The notes beneath the pieces are model-generated. The model saw only the letters and a list, made by a program, of their open reading frames with translations, searched no databases and was not told where the DNA came from. Shown one piece after another: positions 33,942 to 45,746 of a stretch of DNA of 64,000 nt. The stretch's first letter is position 1. Each line of letters opens with the position of its first letter. The stretch is from positions 62,001 to 126,000 of the forward strand of contig BJKQ01000031.1 in assembly GCA_006538405.1 (NCBI GenBank), read 5' to 3'. Source of the DNA: Hansfordia pulvinata (lineage: Eukaryota > Ascomycota > Sordariomycetes > Xylariales). Both the position numbers and the translations under genes were made by a program.

Positions 33942-34404
33942 CTAGAGCTTCCTTGACTGTTTGACATCGACTCCGACTTCCATATCCACAGCAACACCAT
34001 GAAATACGGGAACCTTAGAAGCGGGAAGACCGTGGTACTTTATACGTACCGCTTCCACGTAAAGTTGCTCTGTCTGTGACCCCGGATCCGTTCTACCCAT
34101 TCTCTTCGGGGCGAAACCCAACAAGCGGATGGCCTTTTCGGTGACTGGGGAGTAGGCGTACTCGCTCACCATAATCGGAATGAGTTCTCTTGTCGGGGCC
34201 GAGATGAGATGCAAAACGGAGTCGTGGCTACAAGTTTCCGCAATCTTAGCCTTTAGGTATGTATTATCAAAGGACACAAGAGTGCAGAATACCACCCACC
34301 TCTGTCTCAATAGAATCGAACAGGCCACCCACTCCGATGACAGCTGCACTGGAGTCGGTGTCGCCGTAGTTGCCGCCTTCGTGGCCGTGTGTTGGTTTGT
34401 CCGC
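33942..34404 (-). CDS. 3' part of a multi-exon hypothetical gene
   Basis: Two exons can be joined. The upstream one (open from 34404 to 34300) ends VIGVGGLFDSIETE. A 49-nt intron (34299-34251; donor GTGGGT, acceptor CTAAAG) follows in phase 0. The last exon (34250-33942) continues AKIAETCSHDSVLHLISAPT and runs 102 codons to TAG. Without the splice, the upper frame hits a stop 10 codons later. The 5' end is missing: a TAA lies at 34407-34405 and the sequence CATAAG just before the open part may be another acceptor. The product has mixed hydrophobic/charged composition without cysteine clusters or membrane helices. Function unknown; the model is partial and the 49-nt intron lacks an obvious branch point. 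Confidence 0.4.
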
Positions 34405-35104
34405 TTATGAGTTCGTTCAACAGTTCGTGTCTCGAGCTACGCCAGCCGTGGCCGGTTTAGCACTGCGAGGGGCCCAAACGACAGTATACTCTCGTACGCG
34501 GACCAGTTAGCGTTCGATGGCTTTTCCAGAACTGCTAGCAGCAGCCTCATCCCCCCCCCCCCCCCCCCCCCCCCCGCCTCTTGACACTCACGCTGTCATC
34601 GTAGCCACTATCTCGAAATCGAAGCCAGCGCATGTGAGGAGAAGTGTATATATGAGACTCTTGAGTGAAATAGAAGGATCGCTTCATCTGAGGGGTGCAT
34701 TTCCTAGAGGCCTTGAACGATCTCTTCTAGGAGAGGCAGTGATGTCAAGCTTCAGCACTGCTTATCATATTGAAAACGACAACTTTTCCATCATGTGAAA
34801 GCTGGCATGGCTACTCACCTTCTCCTGCTCGCGACGCGATTATCGAACACGTCGACTGAGGATCCTAGGCGGGGCAGTGGCTGTCCCACGCCGGATCGAC
34901 ATTACAGTCGCTTAGCGGCGCACGCAAACGTCGCGCTCCACTCGAAGACTGGCTGCCGCAGCTCGACCTTGCGATCTCCCTAGTGCGCCACACAGATCGA
35001 ATCGCATCAGACAAACAATACACATACCCAGCTGACAGCCAGCAAGTACAGACGGACTACGCGGCCGTGTTCAACCCTCAAAGAGGCTCAACCGGTGGGG
35101 TTAG
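34405..35104. other. Stretch with a long poly-C tract, no gene seen
   Basis: Apart from the C25 homopolymer at 34551-34575, only short frames are found. The 5' exons of the gene ending at 33942 may lie here but I could not identify them. Confidence 0.4.
34551..34575. repeat. C25 homopolymer
   Basis: Twenty-five consecutive C residues. Length is likely uncertain in the assembly. Confidence 0.95.
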
Positions 35105-35667
35105 ATCTTATCTGAAGACCCTAGTAAGCGCTTTAGCCCAGACTCGATCAAGAAGACGTTTGGCGGGGCATCAGTGCCGCCGGCGCCGACGGTAGAAACA
35201 GCCCACCTCCCCATCGCCCAAGGCAGCAGACACCGACACCCTACAGCCGCCTCATTACTTGATGGCATCGCAAGATTCGATTCAGACATAGAGGAGTTGA
35301 ACTGCGTTGTCGTGGGCGCCGCTGTGCTCTTTCCCCTCTCCTTGAACGGCACCTGGGTCCGCGAGCGCTTTTACCCGGATCTTAAGACTGATAGCCTATT
35401 AAGGAGATGGGAGTACCTGGACCTTTCCACTGGCCGCTGCCTTTAAAGGGCCAAGGGGGCAAGGACGAGGACGAAGACGGCGACACTGACATTGACGCTG
35501 AAAGAAACAACAGCGGCGTCACGCCCAGCCGCCACATCCTTGGCGCCGCCTTGTACGCTTACTTCCGGGCACAAGCGGCCGCGGCGTCAGCGCACAGGCG
35601 AACAGACGCCCCAGGTCCGCGCTCGATAACGACAAGAAGCAGGGCTGCTACTTTCCCTAAGTGCTAA
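35105..35667 (+). pseudogene. Broken coding fragment, unknown protein
   Basis: The plus strand is open from 35105 to the TAA at 35446 and reads like real protein (DPSKRFSPDSIKKTFGG, NCVVVGAAVLFPLSLNGTWV, RRWEYLDLSTGRCL) without a proper start; the first in-frame ATG is 35258. A second frame (35407-35667) overlaps and continues with an acidic DEDEDGDTDID stretch and HILGAALYAYFRAQ. The pair suggests one coding sequence broken by a frameshift near 35440, where AAAGGGCC and AAGGGGGC runs occur. Family unknown. Confidence 0.35.
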
Positions 35668-38600
35668 GGCAGTACTTGTAATATAAATAGCATGGATGCG
35701 GGCTGCGCGCCAGCACAGGCCGGGTCGAGTGCAATGGCAGTGAAGGGGGGCGGGGACCAACGGATTATGCACGTGCCGCAGAAAAAGGGCAGCTGGATCT
35801 TTCTGCCGCCGCCTCGGAGTCGCTGCCCTTGTCCTTCCAAGGCTGCTCTTTCTTGCCTTAGCCTTTGCCTTTGCCGATCCCGTGGACGTGGTAGTCCACT
35901 TACCTGTACCTTCATAGTAGGTAGATAGGTATAGGATATACATTTACCCTTGTTGTGTTAATGTCAGTATTTTAAGCGCTTGCCCCAGCCCGACTGATTG
36001 TGTGCGTGCGTGAAGCTCACCTGGCCCAATTCCGCTGGTCAGGGGCCCCTTTACGCGAAGCGGCTTGCCAGACACGCTCTTGTTTGAACGCGACTTCCTT
36101 TTAGTAAAGAATGTTTTTAAAGAGCGATAAGTGTAAGTCAGAGGTATAGCTTATAAGGCAATGGTTGCTTAGGAATACGAAAAGAAGCTTCCTTCGTTAT
36201 TCAGGACCCGGGTCGGCATGATGAAAGACTTCGCTGTGTCTCCAACCACGGGGAAAACACGATGATCTGTAAGGACACTCCACAACAACCATTTCGGCCC
36301 AAGCCTTAGACTTGCACTGGTCTTAATGGGGCGTTCCCCTCGGTGCAGTGCCCGCTGAATCCGCGCAGTGAGGGCGATTCTGCACAAGAATCTGGGCAGC
36401 CGGTACCTGACTGCCCCTGCATCTCATTTTGGCCACTGTCGTCCTTCGTAAAGCAACGGGCTCAGGGTTGTCGCCGTCTTCCTCGGAGTCGGACGAGTCA
36501 AAGTCAGAGAACTCGTTTTTCTTCTTGGACTCGCCGTTGGTGGTAGGAGCGACAGGCTCCCCAGCCTTAGCTTTGGACTTTCCTGTCATCCACCTCAGCT
36601 TGATTGTACCACTTTTGATAGGCCCTTTAAGACCTGTTCTCAGGGCCGTGGTGAGAAGCGAATCCGGGCTCCTGTGGCCATGCTACAGCGTCCCAACCCG
36701 ATTGCCATCCTTCTTGCTTAAGATGGACTAAATAAAGGCCGAATCAAGGATTTTAGCGCATTTCTTACGGGTGGGCAAAGCCACCACTATCTCGTCGCCT
36801 GTGATCATCAAGGGCACCGGGCTATTATTGTCTATTATAAGTTTATCGCACTACCCTTCGTAAGCGTTCATGAACTATAAGACGCAACCTATTTAGTATC
36901 TACTCAATGCAGGCAGGTCGGTCGCAATCCACTCGCAGGCGGTGAGGAAGAGGCCTTAAAGGGCGTGGGCTAGGATAGAGGTGTCGTCGTGTCGGCAGCG
37001 GTCGCCATGGATCACAGTATCCTGTCGCGCTGCTGGCGTGAATGGCGGAGCAGCGAGTCAGCGACTTCGTAAGGTTACTTGAAGGTCTTTGAGCAAAAGG
37101 GTCGCTTTCAATGACCTGATCTCTTTATTCATGTAAAGAAAAGGTATATCGTCTTGTAATTAGAACCGTGTAACTTAATATTTCAAAGTGCGTGAGCGTC
37201 GGGCGACGAGCGTCCCACGACGGGCGAGCGGGGAGAAATCAGCTAACACACCCATTTCTCCTTCTGCCTCGCAGCCACTGATCGCTGACCCCTCACTTCG
37301 CAGCAGCACCGCCAGGCTGTTGTCTCGGGCTCGCGGTTCGTGGCTGAGGCGGCGTGGGCGAACGGCGGGAGGAGCGACGCGGGGATCGGTGACGATGAGC
37401 CTGTAGCAGAAAGCTCCTCTTCCATGCAGCAGCAGCAGCAGCAGCCAGCTCTCGACCGCGTCATCCTATGCTCCAACGTGATGTACAGCAACGCCGGTGG
37501 CAATAGTAGCAGCCGGGTCGGCGGCGACTCCTACAAGCGCGATTTTATCAACCACCAGTACGACCCGGAGGGGCAGCACGCCTTCGCGGCTTGCTGTCGC
37601 GAGCTCGACGCCGGCATTAACGTTCGTGTCCATTATCGAGGACGCGAACAGCAGCGCGCGGCATAATCGTATAGCAAATACCGCACCGGGTCGTATAGCA
37701 AAAATGGGGGAGTCAAGACGCGGTAAAGAGCAAGGACTATGCTCGGACAGATGTCATGCCGTGTCAAGAATGAATCACTGCGGGGAGCGCCTATTAATTC
37801 AGTGCTGAGTAGTTTGACTATCAAAATTGCCCCGTCATGGTTTGAGGCTGGGTGGTAACGTGACTATATCCAGTCTTGTCTTGCCTTTTGAAAGGTGGAC
37901 TCGTGAGGAAGGGAGATATTGACTGCGTGGCTAGACTGCTAATAGAGACAGCGAGTGGGAGGTTTCGGACTAGGGACATTTGCCGGAAACCTTTCCGTCT
38001 TCTTCTGCTTCTTCGTTCTTTATTGTTTTATCACTGTTCTGCCTTATCCTATAGAAAAATCACTTAGCACCGCACGTCAGCGTGGCTTGCCCGGGTGCTT
38101 TGCCAAGCAGCCCACAGCAGATCCGGACGGGCACACCCTTAATCATGAAGGAGTAATATTCAGCGTTCGCACGGATCGCTCAACTCACCATACTCGTAAT
38201 CTTCGAGCACTGCGTTACATGAATGGCGACTTACCGTTTCTTTACAGGCTCAGCTTTAACGCTCAAAAGACCAGAGGCCGCGATCGGGGCAGGAACAAGG
38301 GTGTAGGCGTCGACCATCGTCTTACCGTTTAAAAAGCACGAACACCCCACGTCCAGGTAGCGTCTCTCGCAATCCACTTCCACGCACGGTAGCGAGCTCC
38401 TTCACGCCCTTACGGGTAGGGTGGGGCAGATCTCGGCGGCCCTTGCTCTCCAGAGGAAGAGGCGGCTGAGGGAGAGGCTAAGAGCAGGGGGCAACGGTTG
38501 ACAGTGCGTCAAGAGAAAGGCAAATGAAAGTAGGCCTCACAAGATCGATATTTGCCATCTTTTCAGACGCAAGAGGAAGTGCAACTATGGATAGTTCCGC

Positions 38601-39307
38601 GGCTGTCTGCTTTCGCCATCGCCCCGCTCCAGGGTCTTCCCTCTTACAGGGCCGGGGAGGTGCTGGGCTTTGACCTTACCCGTACGCACGACGGTCGTGG
38701 AGAGAGTGTGGGCACCGCTGCGAAGGAATCCAGCCTTATCCACCAGTCTCAATCCTTCTCCCCGAGAGTGCGCCAGAGTGCGCAAGAACTTGCCTACACA
38801 ACGGCAAACAGGACAGGCCTACCGCTCGCCCCCTTAAAAAAGCAGCCACCGCGGCGTACGCCGTCTCAAGGCATCGCCTGCTGAAAGCACGGTTAACCGG
38901 GGTGCTCGGGATCAGCCGCCCGCGCACCTTCGAAGGGGTTTAGGGGGGGAGACAGCACCAAGGGAATTTGCTCGCCGTCGGCTATGGTCTTTAAATATAA
39001 GATCATAGGTTTCAAAAATAAGGGCTAATTCAACATGGTCTTTCCAAAAAATTGGCATTCGAGGAATGTTGTGAAAAGCTTGGCGGTGTACACTGTTTAA
39101 GCTAAATCTTTGATTGCAGCCTTCTCGCTCCCTCTTAAAAAGTGTGAATCTTCGCCCCGTTTTGTTCAAAGCAGAATCACTAAGAAAGAGGAAAACGGGA
39201 CAGCCTCTTCCTCTTATTCCATCTCTCCCTCTTCCCCTTTTCCCTCATTTTTGTTCTCTTTGCCGACTGCCAAAGATAGTAGCCAGGCCACCCGTCATCC
39301 GCCCGTC
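35668..39307. other. Stretch of decayed or non-coding sequence
   Basis: Scattered frames only: a minus-strand Ser/Asp/Glu-rich piece (36589-36323), a plus-strand piece with a CAG run (37340-37666), a Phe-rich frame (37955-38332), and another at 38552-38884. None has a start, domain and splice pattern together. Base composition drifts toward AT around 36.7-37.2 kb. No gene called. Confidence 0.4.
37427..37444. repeat. (CAG)6 microsatellite
   Basis: Six CAG triplets, a polyglutamine run in the 37340-37666 plus frame, which itself is not secure. Confidence 0.9.
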
Positions 39308-40937
39308 ATGCAGCTCTTGGGCGCCGCCGTGTGGTTCCTAGCCGTGGCCGGCAGTCCAGAAGTCTTCGCGAAGCCTTTCGTGGCCGAGAAGAGAGCCGAA
39401 TGGAGGGTTCCCGAGGGCAGAATGACCGTTGGATTCAAGACGGTCAACAAAGTCAGTCTATCTCTTTTCCCTTTTTCTTGCTTTCTTGTTCTTTCCGGTT
39501 CCTGCTCATCATTTAGTTCACTACTCATGCATCTGATTCCTACCTGCCGCTATCCCTTCTCCATTTTGTCGCTTCGAACGTTCTTCTTTCTCTCTTCTTC
39601 TCTTATTGCTTGCTTGAACTATTCAAAGCCGCGTGTATCCCTCCCCCGGCCCTTTATCATCCACCCTTTTTTAACGCTCACGCAACATCCCTTTTTCAAA
39701 TAGCTAACGAGGCCCTACACCCTTGACATAGGCTGACGCGACGGGCTACAACGCGTTCGGCAGCCCGTACTGGGACGGCAACCCGTCCGGGGCTCGGCTG
39801 GGCTGGGGCTTTTACATGACGGACCGATGCGGCGGCTGGCCGTGGGAGCGGAAGAAGAACCAGAACAGCATGTGGAATCCGAAGAACTGGACCTGGACCA
39901 ATTTGCCCTGGAATAAGTCGGAGAACTTCGGGGGTCCCCGCCGCGGCCCCGGCGGCGGGCGGGGAACCCGGAGCAGAGGAGGCAGAGGCAGAAAGAAAGG
40001 CAGAGGATGGAGGCGGAGCAGGCCAAGCAGAAGAAGGAGAAGGAGAAGAAGCAGAAGAAGATCCAGAAGATCGAGGGCACCGCGCCGGGCGCCGGCGAGA
40101 GGCTCCTAACCTGGCTTAATAAGCCCTTTAAGAAGCAGCCGAAGGTGGACAGACCGCGAGGGGGACCCGGCGGCGGGCTGGTTAACGCGCCGGCACGGGA
40201 CGGTGGCGACAGGACCCAGTGCGTAGGCTTCTTTCCCCCATACACCACCCCACCCCGTCTCCGCATGCTTCCTCACTCTCCCTCTCTAAAAGTCTCGTTT
40301 TCCTTCTTTCTGCCCGACAGCTAATGAATCGGCCCGGCGGTTATAGCGTGTGCGAGATCCAGGCGGACAAGGAGGCCTGGGACAAACTAACAAAGATCTG
40401 GGTGCCGAAAAAATGGAACCCAATGAGCGACGTTAATAAGCTCAACGCGCTCTCGTCCGTGGTGAAGGGGAAGACGGCCAAGGAGCAGGGCGCCGAGGGG
40501 ATCACGATATGGTACTCGGGTGAGAAGCGGATCCGCAATTACTTACAGAACAACTACGGCGAAGAAGTCACGCGTGAGGCCATCCGCATGGCGACATCGG
40601 GCGGGGGCCCGGTCGGGACGGGACCGAGACCGGTCCGGTCGACAACAACAGCGACTGGAGCAAGGACGGCCGCATCGGCACCCAGGGCAACGGCCTTGAG
40701 ATGATTATACCCGTTTACATGTTCAAGGGGGCCACTGAAACTCGGCCCTTCGCGCTCGAAGACGTGCCCGACTGGTTCATGGGCGACCTCGAGGCCGACG
40801 ACCCCATGGGTCTCGACCTGACCATTCACTGCGTGCCCACGGCTGACTATAAGACGCTGAACTATAAGAAGAAGGTCGATTACAGCGCCTTCACTAACGT
40901 CAAGGGTAAGCCCCAGGCACCCGGCGTCATGACTTAA
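39308..40937 (+). pseudogene. Secreted ADP-ribosyltransferase-like protein gene, disturbed by two frame changes
   Basis: Exon 1 (39308-39451) encodes a signal peptide (hydrophobic MQLLGAAVWFLAVAG) and ends in FKTVNK. Intron 1 is 39452-39730 (donor GTCAGT, branch CTAACG, acceptor ACATAG). Exon 2 starts ADATGYNAFG and contains ARLGWGFYMTD. A Lys/Glu coiled stretch follows. Intron 2 is 40223-40320 (GTAGGC...GACAG). Exon 3 has YSVCEIQADKEAWDKLTKIW and, later, GLEMIIPVYMF and PFALEDVPDW. The order R/KTV..., G-x-G-x-Y-M-T, C-x-I-x-AD, then MIIP is how I remember a secreted fungal family with an ADP-ribosyltransferase-like layout; activity is unproven. The reading frame changes twice, at 39924-39970 and 40600-40640, both in G/C runs, so the gene is either a recent pseudogene or misassembled there. 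It precedes the nuclease-like gene (opposite strand, tail to tail). Confidence 0.55.
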
Positions 40938-41197
40938 AGCGAGGGCGCCAGGAACGCGAGAGCAGGAAACGTCTCGTGGCGTTAGGACCATATATGCCAG
41001 GCAAGGCGGTGTAGGATAATCCGAGTGCTACACCTACATAAAGGTTTATAGTGGTAACGAATAAGTAGAAGAGTATAGATAAGTAGAATGATAGATTTTT
41101 AAAGGAGAAAATAAAGGATATAAGAAAGGTGATAACCTTTAAATCATCATTCAATCATCATTCATGGTTCATGTCTGCGACTATGCCTCAAGTCTGT

Positions 41198-42792
41198 TCA
41201 ATCCTCCTTAAGCTTCTCAAATGCAAACCATTTCTTAATCTCTTCTTGGAAGGGCCCCTGAATCCAGGTCCTAATAGCTTCCAGAGCAGCAACGAGCTTG
41301 TACAGGTCCGTGAGGCTTTGAGTGCCGCCTATAGTCAAAGGACCACATAATTCGATGTCCTCCTTACGATCGCAGGCGAAATAAAGCTTCCAATCGTGTC
41401 CCACCACATCGATCAGCAGCGTGGATGGGAGCAGCGCGAACTCCGCTGCTCCGGACATAGCTTCAGGCACCCTTCGGAAGAGGAAGTCGCGGTGGCACAG
41501 CATGCGCTTATGCCAGGCTGCGATCCAGGTGCCTAGTTGCAACATGGAGTCTTGAGCACCCACAGCCGCCTTGGTTTCAATCGAGACGGCGATAGGCGCG
41601 TGTTTCAAGGGCGTGTAGGTTGTCTGGTTGATGTGCGGTAAACCTTTCTGCTCGGACGCTTGGGTATAGGCAAGTTTTTGTAACACCTTTCGGAGGGGTG
41701 CGGCGGGTTCTAGTGCCAGGACATAATCGACCTTCTTATAGTCTTGAATGCCGGACTGATCCTTAGCGCCGCCTGTCGTCGTGCTCCAATTCGCTGTTGT
41801 CGCATTCCTCGACGACGAGGCCGTGGAAATGAGATCGACAGGCGTCTCCGAAAGGACGAGGGTCGAATTGGCGAATTTAACGGGCACATACGGTTGCAAG
41901 ATGCTGGTCGCCATAGTCGTGACGACACGGGCTTGGGAAGAGGTGGAAGACGGGTCGGGAGGGCGCTGCGAGAAGACGATGCGGAGGACGGGGGTATGCA
42001 CGATGCAGTTCCAGCTGCTCTCATGGTGCTCTTCGATCGCGGCCACCTCGGCATTGCTTAATATGTCCACCAAGTCGTCGTAGTGAGCGTCGGCACCCAG
42101 AGTTGGGTGATCACGCAAGAAGAACGGCGGCGCACTTTCCTCGCCCTCCCGTTCTACCACACGTTCTTTTACCTCGAACGGGATAACCCCCTCTCCACGG
42201 CACGTGGCCTTGATCGCGGGGTAAAGGGTCTTAAGGTCGGAAGGCACAGATCGGTGGTCGAGGGGTTTGACGCGTACAGGCTTCTCGAGAAGCTCGAGGT
42301 TACCTCGTTTCGTGGGGCTTGTTGATCGTGATCGTGGCGCAGACCTCTTCGCGATGGGGAATGCCTGCAACTGCGAGCGGGATACAGACGCCGCAGTAGC
42401 TGTAAGGGCTGGGTTAGTAAGACTTTCGCCAGAACGGTTGGGAAAGCCCATGTATGGCACGACTTCTTACGTTGGTCCAACTCGCTCGCGCTTCGCTTCG
42501 CAGGAGAAGCCGGCATGGTCATGGGAGGACTTGACAGGTGGATGGGGCTGTCTTGAGGGGGTGGTTTCGCGGGATGATCCCGCCGGTGCCGTTTTGCTGG
42601 GCTGTCTCTGTCTCTATGGGGGCGGCTGCCAAAGCTGTCGCGACGGCGTCGCTTTGCCGGTCTGTCGTTGTCGTATCCGTCGTCACTTAAGCGATCCAAG
42701 TTAAGCTGGCAGTCGCGCTTGTTGTCCTTGGTAGTGGGCGACTCGACCGACCGTAGCCAAGCCGATATGCGTGACGATTGAGGGCTGGGCAT
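41198..42792 (-). CDS. Fungal PD-(D/E)XK nuclease-like protein, 507 aa
   Basis: Exon 1 is 42792-42471; intron 42470-42400 (71 nt) has donor GTAAGA, branch point TTACTAACCC and acceptor TTACAG; exon 2 is 42399-41198. The spliced length, 1524 nt, is divisible by three. Residues 1-125 are disordered, basic and Ser/Pro-rich with nuclear-localisation-like RPAKRRRRD. The C-terminal ~300 residues match the PD-(D/E)XK nuclease-like domain abundant in filamentous ascomycetes: HYDDLVDILSNAEV, ESSWN (Glu234), KKVDYVLALEP (Asp332), the E-x-K strand PIAVSIETK (Glu382, Lys384), QLGTWIAAWHKR, then GHDWKLYFACDR and GPLTIGGTQSL. These give the Glu...Asp...ExK metal-site pattern, so catalytic residues appear intact. 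Members are unnamed and lineage-expanded; a DNA-processing, possibly mobile-element-linked role is inferred only. It sits next to an AT-rich block. Confidence 0.88.
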
Positions 42793-42935
42793 GTTGATTG
42801 ATGGTCTTGCCGCTCGACTGCCTCGCCGCGGCGTTCCAAGACGCGCGTGGGTCGTGAAAAGGGAAAGTCACAGCGGAGTCGCGCGACCAGCACTGTAAAC
42901 TGCGCTAGTGACCTAATCATGCACCGCCAGTGCAG

Positions 42936-42978
42936 GTGCTCGGTAAGGTACTTATATACCTTACCCAAGGTACCTTAA
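42936..42978. promoter_or_regulatory. TAAGGTA palindrome cluster upstream of the nuclease-like gene
   Basis: TAAGGTACTTATATACCTTA (inverted TAAGGTA/TACCTTA) is followed by CCCAAGGTACCTTAAAG, about 150 bp 5' of the minus-strand start at 42792. Similar TACC/GGTA palindromes occur near 19.2 and 23.25 kb, so this may be a genome-wide motif rather than a specific operator. Confidence 0.35.
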
Positions 42979-43250
42979 AGAGCTGTCAGGGCCAGTTGAG
43001 ACACCAAGCTGCCACTATGGTGCTGTCCTGGGTTTGGAGTCGTCGTCTGGTAAAATGTGAAATAGATGATGAGTGCATAGAGTATTTGGAATATGAGTGA
43101 TGATGTTTCTCGCGGCAGAATACGTAAGATGGGACTATTACGCGCAGGTAAATGCATTGTGTACGGACTGCGTCATCCGACACGCGGTTCCTTGTCCAGT
43201 GGATCTCGCGGTACCCCGCTGTTAAGACGCGACTTGAATTTAAGTGCATC

Positions 43251-43490
43251 ATGCGTGCAGCTCTCTGTACTTTCCTAACCCTGTCGTTGGCAGCAGGGTG
43301 GAGACTACACAAGGTGAGCCGTCAGGCACCACCGGCACGCACATTGGAGCTTGGTTCCGGCCACAGTCCGGCGGCCCGCCGCCGCCGCCCCGAGGAAGAC
43401 CTCCGCCCTTACTGTTTTAACAGGACTCCGGGGGGGTCTTCATCGACATCACTAGCAGCCCGCTATTAATGACTGATCATTCCCCTTAGC
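43251..43490 (+). pseudogene. Signal-peptide stub at the edge of an AT-rich block
   Basis: ATG 43251 opens MRAALCTFLTLSLAAGWRLH, a good signal peptide. A possible GTGAGC donor follows at 43313, with ...TTTTAACAG at 43414-43422. After it a frame reads DSGGVFIDITSSPLLMTDHS and stops next to the AT-rich block. The intron phase does not join these two pieces cleanly, and G-runs are present. Best read as the 5' remnant of a secreted-protein gene cut off by a repeat, but it could be chance. Confidence 0.3.
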
Positions 43491-45735
43491 TAATAAGAAA
43501 GCTAAGGTGGCTAGTTTAAGACATGATTTTTTTTATTAAGTGAAACGGGTATTAACTTAAGGTACGATAAACGCTTTATAATAGTAATAAAAATCAATAT
43601 GATCTTAAGTTTTTATAAGCTACTTTATAAAATTAATTTATTAATAATTTGAATTTAAATTTAAGAAGAACTTATTTATAAAAAAAAATAAAAGGCTGAA
43701 GTTTAATTTAATTGAATTAATATTTGAAACGTGTATAAATAAGTAAGTAAATAAACCATTTATAACTTAAACTCGATTATAAGAAGATACTAAGTTTATA
43801 AGTCGCTTAAAAATGAATTTTATATTATTTTCTCTTTTTATAAAAGATATGATTTAAAAGAAATATAAATAAAGGTAAGTAATATTAATAATTAATGTTT
43901 AATTTTTCAAATTTATTATAAAAAATAAACAGAAATAAAATCTTGATTTAAGGTTAAGTTATTAATTATTTATAATATATGAAATGATTAAAATTACTAA
44001 GATTATGAGTTTAAAATTAATACTTAAACTATTAAAATATACTATATAAAACAGTAAAAAACCACGTTGTTATTAACCTGGGTTTTAAAAAAACAAACTT
44101 ATAATCGATATTAATAAAGTAAATGTTTGAATTTAATTATTTTAATACGTATTAAAACAATGTTAATCTTATGTTAAGATTCCTTAAATTCAGAAAATAA
44201 AGGAAAAGGGTTTAAGGAATCGATGACTTTATAAGAGAATACTTAATAAAATATAAAAAGTCATAATTTAATTTAAGTTTATACGAACCGTAAAAGCTAT
44301 ATAAAGCACGGGTTAAAATAAGTGATAATAACGAAAGTAATTAAGATTAAGATAATACGATTATTATAAATAAAAACTTATGCGATTTATAAGTTTACTT
44401 AAAGTACGAGGCACTTAACGCTTCTTTTTATTATAAAGTATAAAGTATAAGTAGTGTTGTTTTATTAATTATAAAACACTTTTAATTAATATATTTTATA
44501 GTGAAATTAAGGAATTATATTGAAAACTTATTAAGCCTTAATATCTTTTCTTAAAGCATTTTTATAAATCTTTTTAAGGATTAATTTATATTGACTTTAT
44601 AATACTTAATTTCAAGAATTTAAGTTTAATTTCTTTTCTTTTAATATCGGCTTATAGTAAACCGATAGAAGGAGTAAAATAATAAAACAAAATGTAATAA
44701 TACGAGAGCTAATTTTAAAACCTTAAATATATTTCTAAATACTTCGACTTAAATACTTAACTTACTATTTATTTTATAATCTTGATTACTTAAATAATAA
44801 GTAAGCTTTAAGAACTTTAAAGCATTAAAAAAAACTTAAACCTATTATTAATAATTTAATAAGAAATATATTTTAAAATAATAGATTAATGGACTATAGG
44901 TCAAGGTAAAAGCTTTAAGGATTATTTTAATTAATCTATAATTATAAATATAATAATATATAATATGTATTATATAATTTCTTTTAAAGATTTTCAATAT
45001 TAAGCCGAAGTTTAAATTTTTCTTTTAAATCATATTTTAAATAAATAAAAGCTTAATAGTATTAAAGGAACTCTATAATTAAAGAAGTTTTATATTTTTA
45101 CTTATTACTATAAGCCTTTTAATGTTTTAAAGTTAACATTGCTTCTTAATAAATACATGTAAAGAAGATATAATAACCTTTAAAGTTTTAAATTTATTAG
45201 ATTTAAATATTATATAATTGAAACGTATTATGTAAAAATTAAAGAAGATATTAACAGTTCTTTATTCTTACTTATTATTTTAATATCATGTTTATATTAA
45301 CTTTTTTACCTTATTTCTTACCGTTTTAAATCTTTGCACTTAATAATATTAAAAGAATAAATCTTTAATTAAGATATACATTTAAAATTATATATCAATA
45401 TTTAAGATAATAATAAGTAAATTATTATAATAATAATAATCAATCTTTTATAATTTATCTTTATAAATTCGAAGTTTTAATTTTAAGTCTTCCACATTAA
45501 TGTCTTCCTGTAACACTGTTTTATTATTAAAGGTAATATATTATTTATTAATATAATAACGTTATTAATTAAAAAGGTTTGCTTTTTAACTGCTTTATAT
45601 CATTTAAACCATTATTCATGATCGTTAATTAAGAGACTTAGCTGACCTTACGAGTTCTTTAAAAGAATTTAAAGTTATAACGATCTTATATTATCGTTTA
45701 TTCTTAATATGCTAAGGTAATTCTAGCTCTCTTAC
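43491..45735. repeat. AT-rich RIP-eroded block 2
   Basis: Continuous AT-rich, TpA-rich, CpA-poor sequence with no open frame. It begins within a few bases of the GC-rich 43.4 kb sequence and ends just before the gene at 45747. Interpreted as RIP-destroyed transposon copies. Confidence 0.88.
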
Positions 45736-45746
45736 CACGCGCCAGT

